Source: Acinetobacter larvae
GTDB taxonomy: Bacteria; Pseudomonadota; Gammaproteobacteria; Pseudomonadales; Moraxellaceae
Assembly: GCF_001704115.1 (NCBI RefSeq)
Contig: NZ_CP016895.1
Coordinates: forward strand, 3,224,001 to 3,288,000
DNA: 64,000 bases
Direction of reading: 5' to 3'
Shown piece after piece: positions 1 to 9,100 of the stretch (position 1 is its first letter; each line of letters begins with the position of its first letter). The position numbers were made by a program, and so were the translations under genes. The notes beneath the pieces are model-generated. The model ran no database searches and was not told the origin of the DNA. It was given only the letters and a program-made list of their open reading frames with translations.

Positions 1-1
1 T

Positions 2-529
2 GATTTGAGTCAGAAAATTGACCCTTATCTACGCCCACTGTATGACGCTTTATATGAAATGCTTGGCTTTGAAAAAGTCGCCAAACTGATTGAGCGCCAA
101 ATCATCGAAGTGGCACCGCTGGCCTATATGCGAGGTCGTACACTGAACCATTCTTTTGTCATTTTAGACGAAGCCCAGAATACCACCCCAGAACAAATGA
201 AAATGTTCTTAACCCGACTCGGTTTTGGTTCTCGCGCTGTTATTACTGGAGACATCACACAAGTCGACTTACCCCGCGGTCAACAATCTGGTCTCGCGCA
301 TGCTTTGCGTGTACTGGAGAAGGTCTCGGAAATTCATATTACCCGCTTTCATTCACGTGACGTAGTCCGTCACCAGCTGGTACAAAAAATTGTCGAAGCC
401 TATGAAGGTTGGGACAGTGAGCAACATCGACTTTCAGCTGAAGCCCGTGCCGAACGTAAAGCGCGTCAAGAGGCATTAGAAGCCGAAAATGATGCCGCTG
501 CAGATGCACAGCACCAAAGCCCAGTTTAG
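2..529 (+). CDS. PhoH-family ATPase, C-terminal part (5' truncated by window edge)
   Basis: The reading frame is open from the window edge, so the true start lies upstream. What remains is the second half of a PhoH/YbeZ P-loop ATPase: a Walker B-like stretch [15 protein letters not shown], then the conserved GDITQVDLP and the [10 protein letters not shown] segment. The tail (about residues 135-175) is rich in Ala, Glu, Arg and Gln and looks unstructured. In proteobacteria ybeZ sits directly upstream of ybeY, as here, and the pair is linked to rRNA and ribosome maturation. The exact RNA substrate of this family is not settled. Confidence 0.93.
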   Translation, partial: DLSQKIDPYLRPLYDALYEMLGFEKVAKLIERQIIEVAPLAYMRGRTLNHSFVILDEAQNTTPEQMKMFLTRLGFGSRAVITGDITQVDLPRGQQSGLAHALRVLEKVSEIHITRFHSRDVVRHQLVQKIVEAYEGWDSEQHRLSAEARAERKARQEALEAENDAAADAQHQSPV

Positions 530-545
530 TTTTAAAGGATTGATT

Positions 546-1031
546 TTGAAACTCAGCCTCTCTGTACAACAGCCCTTTCAAGCACCAAATTTGGTGCTGA
601 AACGGGGCTATCTCAAAAAAGTAATTTTAACTGCATTGCAACATCTAGATATTGAACAAGACTGTGAAATTGGCATTGCTTGTGTTGATGAACAGCAAAG
701 CCAAACATTAAACGCAACCTATCGTCAAAAAAACAAACCGACCAATGTGCTGTCTTTTCCAAGCGAAGTTCCTGAATCGGTACTGCCAATGCTTGCAGCC
801 AGACCTCTGGGTGATTTGGTGATTTGTATTCCCGTTGTTCTCGCTGAAGCGGAACAGCAGCAGAAAACAGCATTGGAGCATTTTAGCCATATGCTGGTAC
901 ATGGCACACTACATTTATTGGGCTATGATCATGAAACCAGTGAACAAGATGCCGAAGAAATGGAAGCGTTAGAAATCGCTATTTTACATAAACTTGGCTA
1001 TGACGATCCCTATACCGTAATAGAGCCTTAA
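546..1031 (+). CDS. ybeY: YbeY endoribonuclease / rRNA maturation factor
   Basis: This is a single-strand-specific metallo-endoribonuclease involved in 16S rRNA 3'-end maturation and ribosome quality control. The zinc-binding signature is visible as [11 protein letters not shown], the HGxxHxxGxDH pattern, and NVLSFP in the middle is also typical. I chose the TTG at 546 because AAAGGA lies at 533-538 with 7 nt spacing and it gives about 161 residues, the usual family length. An ATG at 489 in the same frame would overlap phoH by about 40 nt and add an atypical N-terminus. It is very probably co-transcribed with the upstream phoH-like gene. Confidence 0.95.
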   Translation: MKLSLSVQQPFQAPNLVLKRGYLKKVILTALQHLDIEQDCEIGIACVDEQQSQTLNATYRQKNKPTNVLSFPSEVPESVLPMLAARPLGDLVICIPVVLAEAEQQQKTALEHFSHMLVHGTLHLLGYDHETSEQDAEEMEALEIAILHKLGYDDPYTVIEP

Positions 1032-1280
1032 CCTAAACAACATCACAGCCCAAACCATGCCTAACATTTCCACAGGGATTGCTTAGGCATCTCGCCAACA
1101 ACATCACATTTTATATTCAACAGCCCAAAACTAGTTTATACTGGGCAGCCTTTTGCTGGTGAAATGTTCTTCCTGGCAAGACTTCATAAAATAAACCTGT
1201 GCCAACTGACATGGCCTTGACAGCACCAGTATGTATGCTCGCTTGCTTGCGTCATACCACGATTTTGGGATTTACAGACG

Positions 1281-1946
1281 ATGTCAAATTTTATAAGTAA
1301 AATTGTTCAGCAAGTTCAAAGTGTTTATGAAAAAGCTGAAAACTTTATTGAAGAAGAAAGACGCTTCCCCATCTCGCAAGAATTCCTAAATGCCACACTA
1401 AAGCGTTATGTCACAGACAATGTCTCGTTTATTAAAGATTTACATGCCGACTTGCACGATGATTGGCTACGTCTCTATGCCACGATCGATATTGCAGGTT
1501 TATATACGGTGTTGTCTGTCGACCTCAAGTTACTGCAAATGCTAATGAATAAGGACCAGCAACTTATTGTCTTTGAACAAATAAGCCAAACTCAAGTGCT
1601 CGAAGCCAAATTCGAAAAACTCTGGTTAAAATGGGCATTTTATAGTGCCATCTTTGTTTATCATAAAATTTTAAAACGCGACCCTCTCGGTCCAATTCTA
1701 CAAAAATATGACATTGTGGAAGTCAAAGATGAACTCCTGCATCTCAGCCTAAACCGTTGGTTAGGTAAATCTGCTGCGATTATTGACACCCTCAATAAAG
1801 TCAATATCAATCACGCTACGGTTGCAGAAGAACAGCTCTACGTCTATGGCAATGTCAATATTGCTGCGCTATTCAATAAACTTGAGCAAAATACTGAAAA
1901 AACAGTTACATCTCCTATAGAAAACGATGAAATCGTGAGTGAATAA
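1281..1946 (+). CDS. Conserved hypothetical protein, 221 aa
   Basis: I do not recognise a named family. The protein is mixed alpha/beta, has no signal peptide and no clear membrane helix apart from a moderately hydrophobic patch near residues 118-130 (KWAFYSAIFVYHKIL). The N-terminus is charged and probably helical (QSVYEKAENFIEEERRF). Residues 55-110 could be an SCP2-like lipid-binding fold, but this is only a guess from the pattern of short hydrophobic strands. The ATG start follows a 249-nt gap after ybeY, so it is likely its own transcription unit. Composition and codon use resemble the neighbours. Confidence 0.8.
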   Translation: MSNFISKIVQQVQSVYEKAENFIEEERRFPISQEFLNATLKRYVTDNVSFIKDLHADLHDDWLRLYATIDIAGLYTVLSVDLKLLQMLMNKDQQLIVFEQISQTQVLEAKFEKLWLKWAFYSAIFVYHKILKRDPLGPILQKYDIVEVKDELLHLSLNRWLGKSAAIIDTLNKVNINHATVAEEQLYVYGNVNIAALFNKLEQNTEKTVTSPIENDEIVSE

Positions 1947-2101
1947 CAACTGTTCGATAATTGTTCTCCATCTATAAATGCTGTGTGCTTAACACCTTGA
2001 TCGGTGTATGATTATTTGCAGTATTTAATACATTGCTTTAATTTTTTATCCTTAATTCAATGTAATGATACATATTGCTCAAGCAAACAGGTGATATCGA
2101 G

Positions 2102-2815
2102 ATGACAACCCTATTGAAGAAACATTCTAAAAAATTTAAATCGTTTTTTGCTGTGGGCGCTTTCTTAGTATTCGGCAGCCTTTCTAGTAACAGTTATGCC
2201 TTAAGCCCATTTAATGCCACCTATCAATTTTCTTATAATGGCAAAAACATGGGAACAGCCACACGTAGTTTGAGTCAAAATGGCAATCAATGGGTATATA
2301 GCTTTAGTGCCAAAGCTGCCGCGATTGCCTCTGCCAATGAAACCAGCCGTTTTAGCCTCAATAATGGCAAAATCACCTCAAGTAGTTTTAGTCGTTCAAG
2401 TAAAATTCTAGTACATAACAATACTCTGAATATTCAATTTAACCCGACAGCCAAAACCATTAACACCAAAAAAGACAGCAAATCGCGTAGTTTTGCGTGG
2501 CGAGATGGCGTACTAGATGAACTCAATGCCGAATTACAAGTACGTGAAGATCTGAAAGGTTCTGGCTTAAAGGGCACCTATTATATTGCCGATGCCAAAA
2601 GTGTCGATGCACGCCAATTTGTAAATCAGGGTAAAGAAAATATCAAAACGCCTTATGGTACCTTTGAAACCATTAAAGTATTACTCAAACACAATAAGGC
2701 AGATAAAAATTCAGTGTTCTGGCTAGCCCCACAATTGGACTACCTTCCTGTCAAAATGAGTCACCAAGATGGCAAGACTTCTTATAGTTTATTACTGACT
2801 TCTTATAAGAAATAA
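2102..2815 (+). CDS. DUF3108 domain-containing secreted protein
   Basis: An exported protein of unknown function. From the ATG at 2102 there is a basic N-terminus (KKHSKKFK), a hydrophobic stretch (FFAVGAFLVFGSLSS) and a likely cleavage after SYA. The mature part starts PFNATYQFSYNGKNMGTATRSL, typical of the DUF3108 beta-rich fold, and continues with FxWRDGVLDELNAELQ and TPYGTFETIKV. AGGTGAT lies about 8 nt before this ATG. A TTG at 2075 is in frame but gives an odd extension ahead of the signal peptide. It probably works in the periplasm or at the envelope. Confidence 0.85.
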   Translation: MTTLLKKHSKKFKSFFAVGAFLVFGSLSSNSYALSPFNATYQFSYNGKNMGTATRSLSQNGNQWVYSFSAKAAAIASANETSRFSLNNGKITSSSFSRSSKILVHNNTLNIQFNPTAKTINTKKDSKSRSFAWRDGVLDELNAELQVREDLKGSGLKGTYYIADAKSVDARQFVNQGKENIKTPYGTFETIKVLLKHNKADKNSVFWLAPQLDYLPVKMSHQDGKTSYSLLLTSYKK

Positions 2816-2916
2816 GCCGAATTGCATAAATTCTCACAATTCTCTGTAATTTCGACTTGCATTTTTCCAGTTGCTTTTTAAAATACGCTTTTGCTTTAAA
2901 CAGCAACTGGCCATAG

Positions 2917-3507
<591 letters not shown>

Positions 3508-3529
3508 GTATCTTCAACCCACTTTAAAA

Positions 3530-3562
3530 AACGCCCTAATGAAAATTAAGGCGTTTTTTTTT
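3530..3562 (+). terminator. Rho-independent terminator of xpt
   Basis: An 11-bp stem with one mismatch (AACGCCCTAAT / ATTAAGGCGTT) and loop GAAA, followed by a run of T. It lies 23 nt after the xpt stop codon. Confidence 0.9.
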
Positions 3563-3619
3563 GCTGAGCTCAAAAACAGCATGCATATAGCACAGCAAAG
3601 ATACTGCTCAAGACATGCA

Positions 3620-4303
3620 CTATCTCATTTCAGCCTGTTTGGCATACTCTGGTGAACGCGGACCAAACAGTAAGCCCTGTCCTGGTCTCGTTGGCGTTGG
3701 TGTAAATAAAGCATGGCTCATACTGGTCGCCAAAGGATAAGCGCGATCTTGTAGATTATTGGCAATCTGATCGACCAATGCACCAATCAACGCCCCCAGC
3801 AGTCCAGAGTCGTTGTTATTCCCCGTATCAGTCACAGACTTTTTACCTTGCCATAAGACAGTACCGGTTTTTAAATCTACCAGTTTGGCTTCAACCGCAA
3901 CTTTCACCACACTCTGTATGACCTGATAGCTCGCACCATAGTCTTTAATACGGATATACAATGCTGCATCCGCACCAAAAATCTGCTGCAGTTTAGCAGG
4001 ATCAATCGACTGTGCTTCAGCGGGTAGATGTACGCCATTTTCCTGAAACATGCGATCAACCACAGCCATTGGAAAAACGTAATAACCTGCATTTGCGACA
4101 GGTACACTGACTGTAGACCAGACCGTATAACTTGCTTTGACATCTGGTGAATCATTTACCGGTGGCAATACCAAGATGGAGCGCGGCATATAAGCTTGAT
4201 AAGCACTAACATCCTTACTGGGTATCGTGCTACTCGGTAATTGACAGGCACTCAGTCCCAAACAGGTCACCACGACCGATAACAGCGCAAAAGTTTTGTT
4301 CAT
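3620..4303 (-). CDS. DUF799 family (GNA1162-like) lipoprotein
   Basis: Third gene of a three-lipoprotein operon. The N-terminus MNKTFALLSVVVTCLGLSAC ends in a lipobox (LSAC), so the mature protein is lipidated. The body carries SILVLPPVNDSPDVKASYTVWSTV and the AGYYVFPMAVVDRMFQENG block typical of DUF799, the family of the meningococcal surface lipoprotein GNA1162. It overlaps the upstream DUF4810 gene by 4 nt (ATGA), which implies translational coupling. Its role is unknown; the trio probably forms an outer-membrane-associated complex. Confidence 0.88.
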   Translation of the reverse strand: MNKTFALLSVVVTCLGLSACQLPSSTIPSKDVSAYQAYMPRSILVLPPVNDSPDVKASYTVWSTVSVPVANAGYYVFPMAVVDRMFQENGVHLPAEAQSIDPAKLQQIFGADAALYIRIKDYGASYQVIQSVVKVAVEAKLVDLKTGTVLWQGKKSVTDTGNNNDSGLLGALIGALVDQIANNLQDRAYPLATSMSHALFTPTPTRPGQGLLFGPRSPEYAKQAEMR

Positions 4304-4683
4304 GATTTTACGCCACCTTTACCAGCAACACCTTTACCAGCCATTTTATCTAGAAACTGTTTCATCAAGATTCTAGACTCGGGATAGCTTTGCGCTTCGA
4401 GCTCAAAATATGTCGCGGCTTTATCGGCATTGTTTAGCTCTAGATACATCAAACCCAAATGCGCATAAATACCGGGTGCCACCCCGATATTACCCGCTCT
4501 TGCTTTCTCTATATCGGCTTCTAAAACTGCAATTTGTGCGGCAGGCGTTGCTTTTTCTGACTTGTTATACATTAAATACGTCTGAGCTGGATAACTGCCC
4601 CAATAGTATTGAGGTTTAGTACTTTCCATCGTGCTACAACCAACAACAAAGCTAGTCAATAATAGCAATATTAAAATTCTCAT
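4300..4683 (-). CDS. DUF4810 family lipoprotein
   Basis: A short lipoprotein (127 aa) with the signal MRILILLLLTSFVVGC and a lipobox VVGC. The mature part has the YYWGSYPAQTYLMY stretch of DUF4810 and one TPR-like helical pair (YAHLGLMYLELNNADKAATYFELEAQSYP). It sits between the CsgG-like and DUF799 genes and overlaps the latter by 4 nt. A TPR-like fold suggests a protein-protein adaptor between the two partners, which is inference. Confidence 0.85.
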   Translation of the reverse strand: MRILILLLLTSFVVGCSTMESTKPQYYWGSYPAQTYLMYNKSEKATPAAQIAVLEADIEKARAGNIGVAPGIYAHLGLMYLELNNADKAATYFELEAQSYPESRILMKQFLDKMAGKGVAGKGGVKS

Positions 4684-4721
4684 GAATTTCTCTTTATTGA
4701 GTAATTATCGAAATTAAATAA

Positions 4722-5393
4722 TTATCGAATAACCCAGCGTTGATTCTGAATATCTGCAACCACATGATTTACCGCTTCACGTACCGCCAAATCCAATACC
4801 TTACCATTTAATGTCGAGTCATAAGATGCCGTGGTACCAAAACCAAGTACTTCACGTGCACTTAAAGCATATTCCCCTGCACCTTGTACCGAGTGCACAA
4901 CTTGTGAAGTCTGTACATCCAAAATATTGAGATTGACTTTGGCATATGCGACTTGTTGTTTTCCACGCCCTAAAATACCAAATAATTGCTGGTCACCAAC
5001 TTCTTTACGACCAAATTCAACTACATCCCCAGTAATCACATAACGTGCACCACGGATATTTTGTGCACTTTTATTGAAACCCGCTTCTTGCTGTAGTTCA
5101 GATAAATTATCGCGGTTTAATACCGCAAAATATCCACTCTGCTGTAAATGCGTTTCTAGAATTGTTTTCGCTTGCCCTCCTAGACGATCTACATTGTCGC
5201 TAAAAATGCCGCGCATATAACTGGAACGATTGTCAAATTTACCAATAGAAACCGGTGTTTTCGGACCTTGATATGCTGGTGCGGTTGCAGCTGTCACTTG
5301 TGGGCTTTGAATTGTACGTGAGGTCTCTGTTGTACTACAACCTGCTGCGACTAAGGCGCTGAACAGTACGCCACTCATTAAATATTTATTCAT
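4722..5393 (-). CDS. CsgG/HfaB-family lipoprotein
   Basis: First gene of the trio. The best start is the ATG at 5393, giving signal peptide MNKYLMSGVLFSALVAAGC with lipobox VAAGC; an upstream in-frame start would put 16 residues ahead of it. The mature body has the CsgG-type pattern: VSIGKFDNRSS, then ETHLQQSGYFAVLNRDNLSELQQEAG, ARYVITGDVVEFGRK, and a C-terminal AVREAVNHVVADI. CsgG makes a curli export channel in E. coli, but no curli genes are present here, so this is more likely a structural or LpoB-like relative. It lies 38 nt upstream of the DUF4810 gene. Confidence 0.87.
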   Translation of the reverse strand: MNKYLMSGVLFSALVAAGCSTTETSRTIQSPQVTAATAPAYQGPKTPVSIGKFDNRSSYMRGIFSDNVDRLGGQAKTILETHLQQSGYFAVLNRDNLSELQQEAGFNKSAQNIRGARYVITGDVVEFGRKEVGDQQLFGILGRGKQQVAYAKVNLNILDVQTSQVVHSVQGAGEYALSAREVLGFGTTASYDSTLNGKVLDLAVREAVNHVVADIQNQRWVIR

Positions 5394-5565
5394 AATAACT
5401 CTTATCGATTGATCAAACAGACCTGACATATCTTGAGGCAACGCACAAATGCTGTTGCCATCACAAATAATAACTTATTTTTCAATTCTTAAGCGTTACT
5501 AATGTTAAAAATAAATAATGTGATACATATCACTACATTATCAGCTTTAGCCTCTCTTCAAAGCA

Positions 5566-6156
5566 TTAAATAAGCTTTTTAGCTATTTCAGCTAAATATT
5601 TACCCTGCTCAAAACATAAGGATTTTTCATCAGCACTCAGACTTTGATCATGCCTTGGACCGCTCACATGACTAGCACCATAAGGCGTTCCGCCAGTTTT
5701 GGTATTGGATAATGCTGGATTGGCATTCTTGAGCCCCAGCAAAAGCATGCCGTGGTGAAACAAAGGTGGGAGCATGCTGAGTAAGGTGCTTTCTTGACCG
5801 CCATGCATTGAACCTGAGCTGGTAAAGACACAAGCAGGTTTCCCATGTAAGGCACCATTGAGCCATAAACTGGTGCTTTGATCCCAAAAATACTTCATTT
5901 CACTGGCCATATTGCCAAAACGAGTCGGTGAGCCCAAGGCTAAACCTGCACATCCGGCTAAATCATCTAAACTACAATAAATATCGCCATCTGCTGGAAT
6001 ACTTGCGGCGGCAATTTGTGTCTCGGTTGTTATATTCGGTACAGTACGTATTTTAACAGCCATGCCCGCAGCTTCTATGCCATCTGCAATTAAATGTGCC
6101 ATTTGTTTGGTTGCACCATATTTACTGTAATATAAAACCAAAATGTAAGTTTGCAT
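5566..6156 (-). CDS. WrbA-type NAD(P)H:quinone oxidoreductase
   Basis: A flavodoxin-fold FMN enzyme that reduces quinones by two electrons. The FMN phosphate loop is YYSKYGATKQMA near the N-terminus, and the second signature SPTRFGNMASEMKYFWDQ is at about residues 76-93; GGTPYGASHVSG near the C-terminus matches the WrbA family. Length (about 196 aa) is normal. Two ATG codons (6162 and 6156) are possible and differ by two residues. The gene is divergent from the yihY-like gene. Confidence 0.9.
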   Translation of the reverse strand: MQTYILVLYYSKYGATKQMAHLIADGIEAAGMAVKIRTVPNITTETQIAAASIPADGDIYCSLDDLAGCAGLALGSPTRFGNMASEMKYFWDQSTSLWLNGALHGKPACVFTSSGSMHGGQESTLLSMLPPLFHHGMLLLGLKNANPALSNTKTGGTPYGASHVSGPRHDQSLSADEKSLCFEQGKYLAEIAKKLI

Positions 6157-6265
6157 GATCATGTTAAATTAAGTCAAAATTGGAACTATACGATATTTTC
6201 ATGCTTTTTTAATCTGCGGACCGATTGGAAATGTAAAAATTTAATAGCGGCATTAAGGCAATGAC

Positions 6266-7510
6266 ATGCAAAACTATTTAAAAAAACTTCCCTTCTATAA
6301 CCAAACATGGTTGCAATTCATCATATTTGTGATTAAACGCTTTGAGGCAGATCGTTGCCGCGAACAAGCCGGATCACTTACCTATACCACCTTATTTGCG
6401 GTGGTACCCATGCTGACCGTTTTCTTGGTGATTATCTCTTCGATTAAAGCCTTAGAACCAGCACGCCAACAATTACAGCAATTAATTTATAGTAATTTCT
6501 TACCCAAAACGACCATTGCCTTTGATAAAGCTCTCAACGCTTTTACTGCAAAATCGAGTAACTTAACCATTATTGGTATTTTATTTCTGTTTTTCACCAC
6601 CGTCATGATGTTAATGAGCATTGAAACCGCATTTAATCGCATCTGGCGGGTGAGAGAAACACGTGGTGGTTTAATTGGTTTTATGCGTTATTGGACCATT
6701 ATTTCACTTGGTCCGATTTTATTAGGCAGTGCTTTTGTTATTTCTTCTACAGTTGCATCACTAAATCTACTCAGTAATAACTTTGTCGGTTATCAGGTAG
6801 ATGGCGCAATGTTATTTTGGTGTCTATCCTTTGCATTAACTACGCTTGGTTTTTTTATTTTATATTGGATGATTCCAAATTGTACCGTACCCGCAAAAGC
6901 TGCTTTTATTTCAGGCTTATTTAGCGCTACGGTATTTGAGTTGATTAAAAATTTATTTGGATTTTTAATGACGAATTTCACCAGCTATGAAATCGTTTAT
7001 GGTGCTTTTGCCGCTTTACCAATTTTCTTATTATGGATTTTCCTGTCTTGGAATATTATTTTATTGGGTGTTGAAATCTGTTATGCATTAACAGCATTTA
7101 GCTCAGATAAAATCCAAACACGCCATCCAACGCTGATGTTACTCGACTTATTAGAGCTATTTTATAATAAACAAAAACGCGGTGAGGCAGTCAGTGATCA
7201 AGAGGCTCTTGCTGTATTGGGACGTGAAGAAATTGGTCGTTGGCCGAGTTATGCGCTCATGCTACAAAAGCAAAACTTAATTAAAATTACTGATGACAAC
7301 CGTTATGTCTTGGTACGAAATTTATCACAGATCGATTTTTGGAGCTTTTGCAAAGCCTTACCTTATCCACTCCCCAGACGTAGTGATGTGGGGAATGTTC
7401 ATCCTGATGATGTTTGGATTCAACGCATTGGACCAGCATTGATTGATAGTGATGACTATCTTGCAGCCAAACTGTCCATTCCTTTAGCGACCATTTTTGA
7501 AAGCAAATAG
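6266..7510 (+). CDS. YihY/BrkB-family inner-membrane protein
   Basis: A polytopic membrane protein. The family signature QAGSLTYTTLFAVVPMLTVFL opens the membrane domain (about residues 30-50), followed by five further hydrophobic segments up to about residue 275. The last 130 residues are soluble and winged-helix-like (SDQEALAVLGREEIGRWPSYALMLQKQNLI). The family was once annotated as ribonuclease BN or virulence factor BrkB; neither label is secure. An envelope or lipid-transport role has been proposed for relatives. Confidence 0.9.
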   Translation: MQNYLKKLPFYNQTWLQFIIFVIKRFEADRCREQAGSLTYTTLFAVVPMLTVFLVIISSIKALEPARQQLQQLIYSNFLPKTTIAFDKALNAFTAKSSNLTIIGILFLFFTTVMMLMSIETAFNRIWRVRETRGGLIGFMRYWTIISLGPILLGSAFVISSTVASLNLLSNNFVGYQVDGAMLFWCLSFALTTLGFFILYWMIPNCTVPAKAAFISGLFSATVFELIKNLFGFLMTNFTSYEIVYGAFAALPIFLLWIFLSWNIILLGVEICYALTAFSSDKIQTRHPTLMLLDLLELFYNKQKRGEAVSDQEALAVLGREEIGRWPSYALMLQKQNLIKITDDNRYVLVRNLSQIDFWSFCKALPYPLPRRSDVGNVHPDDVWIQRIGPALIDSDDYLAAKLSIPLATIFESK

Positions 7511-7572
7511 TTTTTAAATGTGGCTTTTAAGAATAAATAGCCCTATTTGGCTTTAAGTTGATAAAAATATGG

Positions 7573-7605
7573 AAGCAAGCACAATGATATCGTGCTTGCT
7601 TTTGA
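7573..7605 (+). terminator. Likely terminator of the yihY-like gene
   Basis: A perfect 10-bp stem (AAGCAAGCAC / GTGCTTGCTT) with a 9-nt loop, followed by a short T-run. It is 60 nt after the stop codon. Confidence 0.7.
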
Positions 7606-7626
7606 TCAATGCGCCTGCATGATGAT

Positions 7627-7905
7627 TTAGCTAAAATAGCGAGGCTGCTCGTCTACAACTTGGGCTTGCCATTGATTGACTTGCTTTTCAAATAAGGCAA
7701 ACAAAGCAGCTTGGATCATATGTTGCGCCAATACCGGTGTCTGATCACCGAGCATTGCTTGAATGTCTTGATTAAATTGAATGGTTACCAATGGGTCTTG
7801 TTCAGAGCCTGCATTACGTAATGCCATTTCACCATTCTCGAGTTGAACCAACTCAAGAACCACTTCCTGATTGCCAAATAATTCTTTTAGCTGCTCTATT
7901 GTCAT
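7627..7905 (-). CDS. Small conserved hypothetical protein, 92 aa
   Basis: An acidic, soluble protein with no signal peptide or membrane helix. Short strand-like segments (EVVLELVQLENGEMALRN, PLVTIQFN) are followed by a helical region (ALFALFEKQVNQWQAQVV). I do not recognise a named domain. The ATG is preceded on the minus strand by GGAGGATTT, a strong ribosome binding site, which supports it being real. The next minus-strand gene upstream is more than 120 nt away, so it may be transcribed alone. Confidence 0.75.
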   Translation of the reverse strand: MTIEQLKELFGNQEVVLELVQLENGEMALRNAGSEQDPLVTIQFNQDIQAMLGDQTPVLAQHMIQAALFALFEKQVNQWQAQVVDEQPRYFS

Positions 7906-8026
7906 AAATCCTCCAAGCTCAACGTCGGTCGAGACAATACACCTGTGTCTTGAGTAGGTCGGGTTCTCGTTAAGATTAATATATCAGGACGCAACTTGCT
8001 AATTTCAAGTCATATCGTCATGAATA

Positions 8027-8530
8027 TCAAAACTCAACCATTTCATTGCGAAAACCATCGATCAATTGGCTTAACGCCTGATGCCAATCACGAATGATTT
8101 TGGTGTCTGGCAACCACGCTTGTGCGCTTTGCGTGACTTTAATAATTAAATGTGAAGATGTTTCTTGTTCTGGTTGTGGTGCACTGGGTTCTGGTGCATA
8201 CATACACATCCGATGTGCGTGTTGTAATTCAGCAATAAAGCCTTGTTGGGCTAAACGCTGCAAAATGGTAATTTCTGGTGAAACTTGTCCTTTTGCCTGT
8301 AATTGACTTTCTATCGACTTTAAACTCGGTGCACTATCTTGCAAACGATAATAGCGCACCAGCTCTTGTAAAAAAGCCTGTAAAGCCCCCTGCAAATGGA
8401 ATACGGCAGCCTCTTGATTGGCCTGCGCTTGCTGTTTATGTTCGAGTGTTTCAGCTTGTTGGCATGCGAGTCGAGCAAAATAAAGTTTCTGATTGGTTCG
8501 ATCAGCATGATAACGCGCAACACGAGACAT
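8027..8530 (-). CDS. DUF6586-type conserved hypothetical protein
   Basis: A 167-aa soluble, mainly helical protein. The N-terminus MSRVARYHADRTNQKLYFARLAC and the paired helices around HLQGALQAFLQELVRYYRL resemble the family annotated as DUF6586 in Pseudomonadales. The C-terminus (WHQALSQLIDGFRNEMVEF) is also conserved-looking. No catalytic motif is visible, and the function is unknown. Confidence 0.75.
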   Translation of the reverse strand: MSRVARYHADRTNQKLYFARLACQQAETLEHKQQAQANQEAAVFHLQGALQAFLQELVRYYRLQDSAPSLKSIESQLQAKGQVSPEITILQRLAQQGFIAELQHAHRMCMYAPEPSAPQPEQETSSHLIIKVTQSAQAWLPDTKIIRDWHQALSQLIDGFRNEMVEF

Positions 8531-8750
8531 AACATAATTCCAAGTAGTAGGATGAGCTGTACATTTAGCCTAATCACTCTGCTGCGAAAGTAAAAGTGTT
8601 TTTTCGATAGATTGAACAGCATTTGTGCGAAAAACAATGCTCAACCACAGTACTTTCATGACAGCACTTACTCAAACTGTAGCAGTGACACTGTGAGTAA
8701 TACTACAAAATATTGCATAAAGCACTTTTACACAACAGTTTAACTGCAAC

Positions 8751-8993
8751 TTATTTATCTTCTGCTGCCTTGACACGAATGCCTATACCTTTAACTTTTA
8801 AAGTATTTAGACCTTTAATTGCCTGAACGGCCTGACGAGGATCTGCCATTTCCACAAAACCAAAACCCTTGGACTTACCCGTTACTTGATCCAATACCAA
8901 GGCACACGATGTTACCTCACCATAGGGCTCAAATAATGCCAACAACTCTGCTTCGGTGATTGAACGCTCTAAATTACGAACTAAAATTTTCAT
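8751..8993 (-). CDS. RRM-domain RNA-binding protein, 80 aa
   Basis: The whole protein is one RNA recognition motif. RNP2 is KILVRNL at residues 2-8, and RNP1 is KSKGFGFVEM at about residues 41-50. The start is the ATG at 8993, which places RNP2 directly at the N-terminus as in other small bacterial RRM proteins; an upstream in-frame start would add 13 residues without homology-like character. Such proteins bind single-stranded RNA and are often cold-induced. Specific targets cannot be read from the sequence. Confidence 0.9.
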   Translation of the reverse strand: MKILVRNLERSITEAELLALFEPYGEVTSCALVLDQVTGKSKGFGFVEMADPRQAVQAIKGLNTLKVKGIGIRVKAAEDK

Positions 8994-9100
8994 GAACCTA
9001 CCTAATCGCTGCGAACAAACATGAACATACATGCTGATGCATTATAAAAAACAACTTAACATCCCATCAGATGCCAAGCCCAAACAACAAAGTGTTAAGT

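Noticed and set aside
1057-1090. ATGCCTAA/TTAGGCAT hairpin after ybeY as a terminator
   Set aside because: Only 8 bp with an 18-nt loop and no T-run, so too weak to call.
4722-5393. Curli secretion channel CsgG
   Set aside because: Only the family fold is shared; no csgA, csgB, csgE or csgF genes are near, and the partners are DUF4810 and DUF799 lipoproteins.
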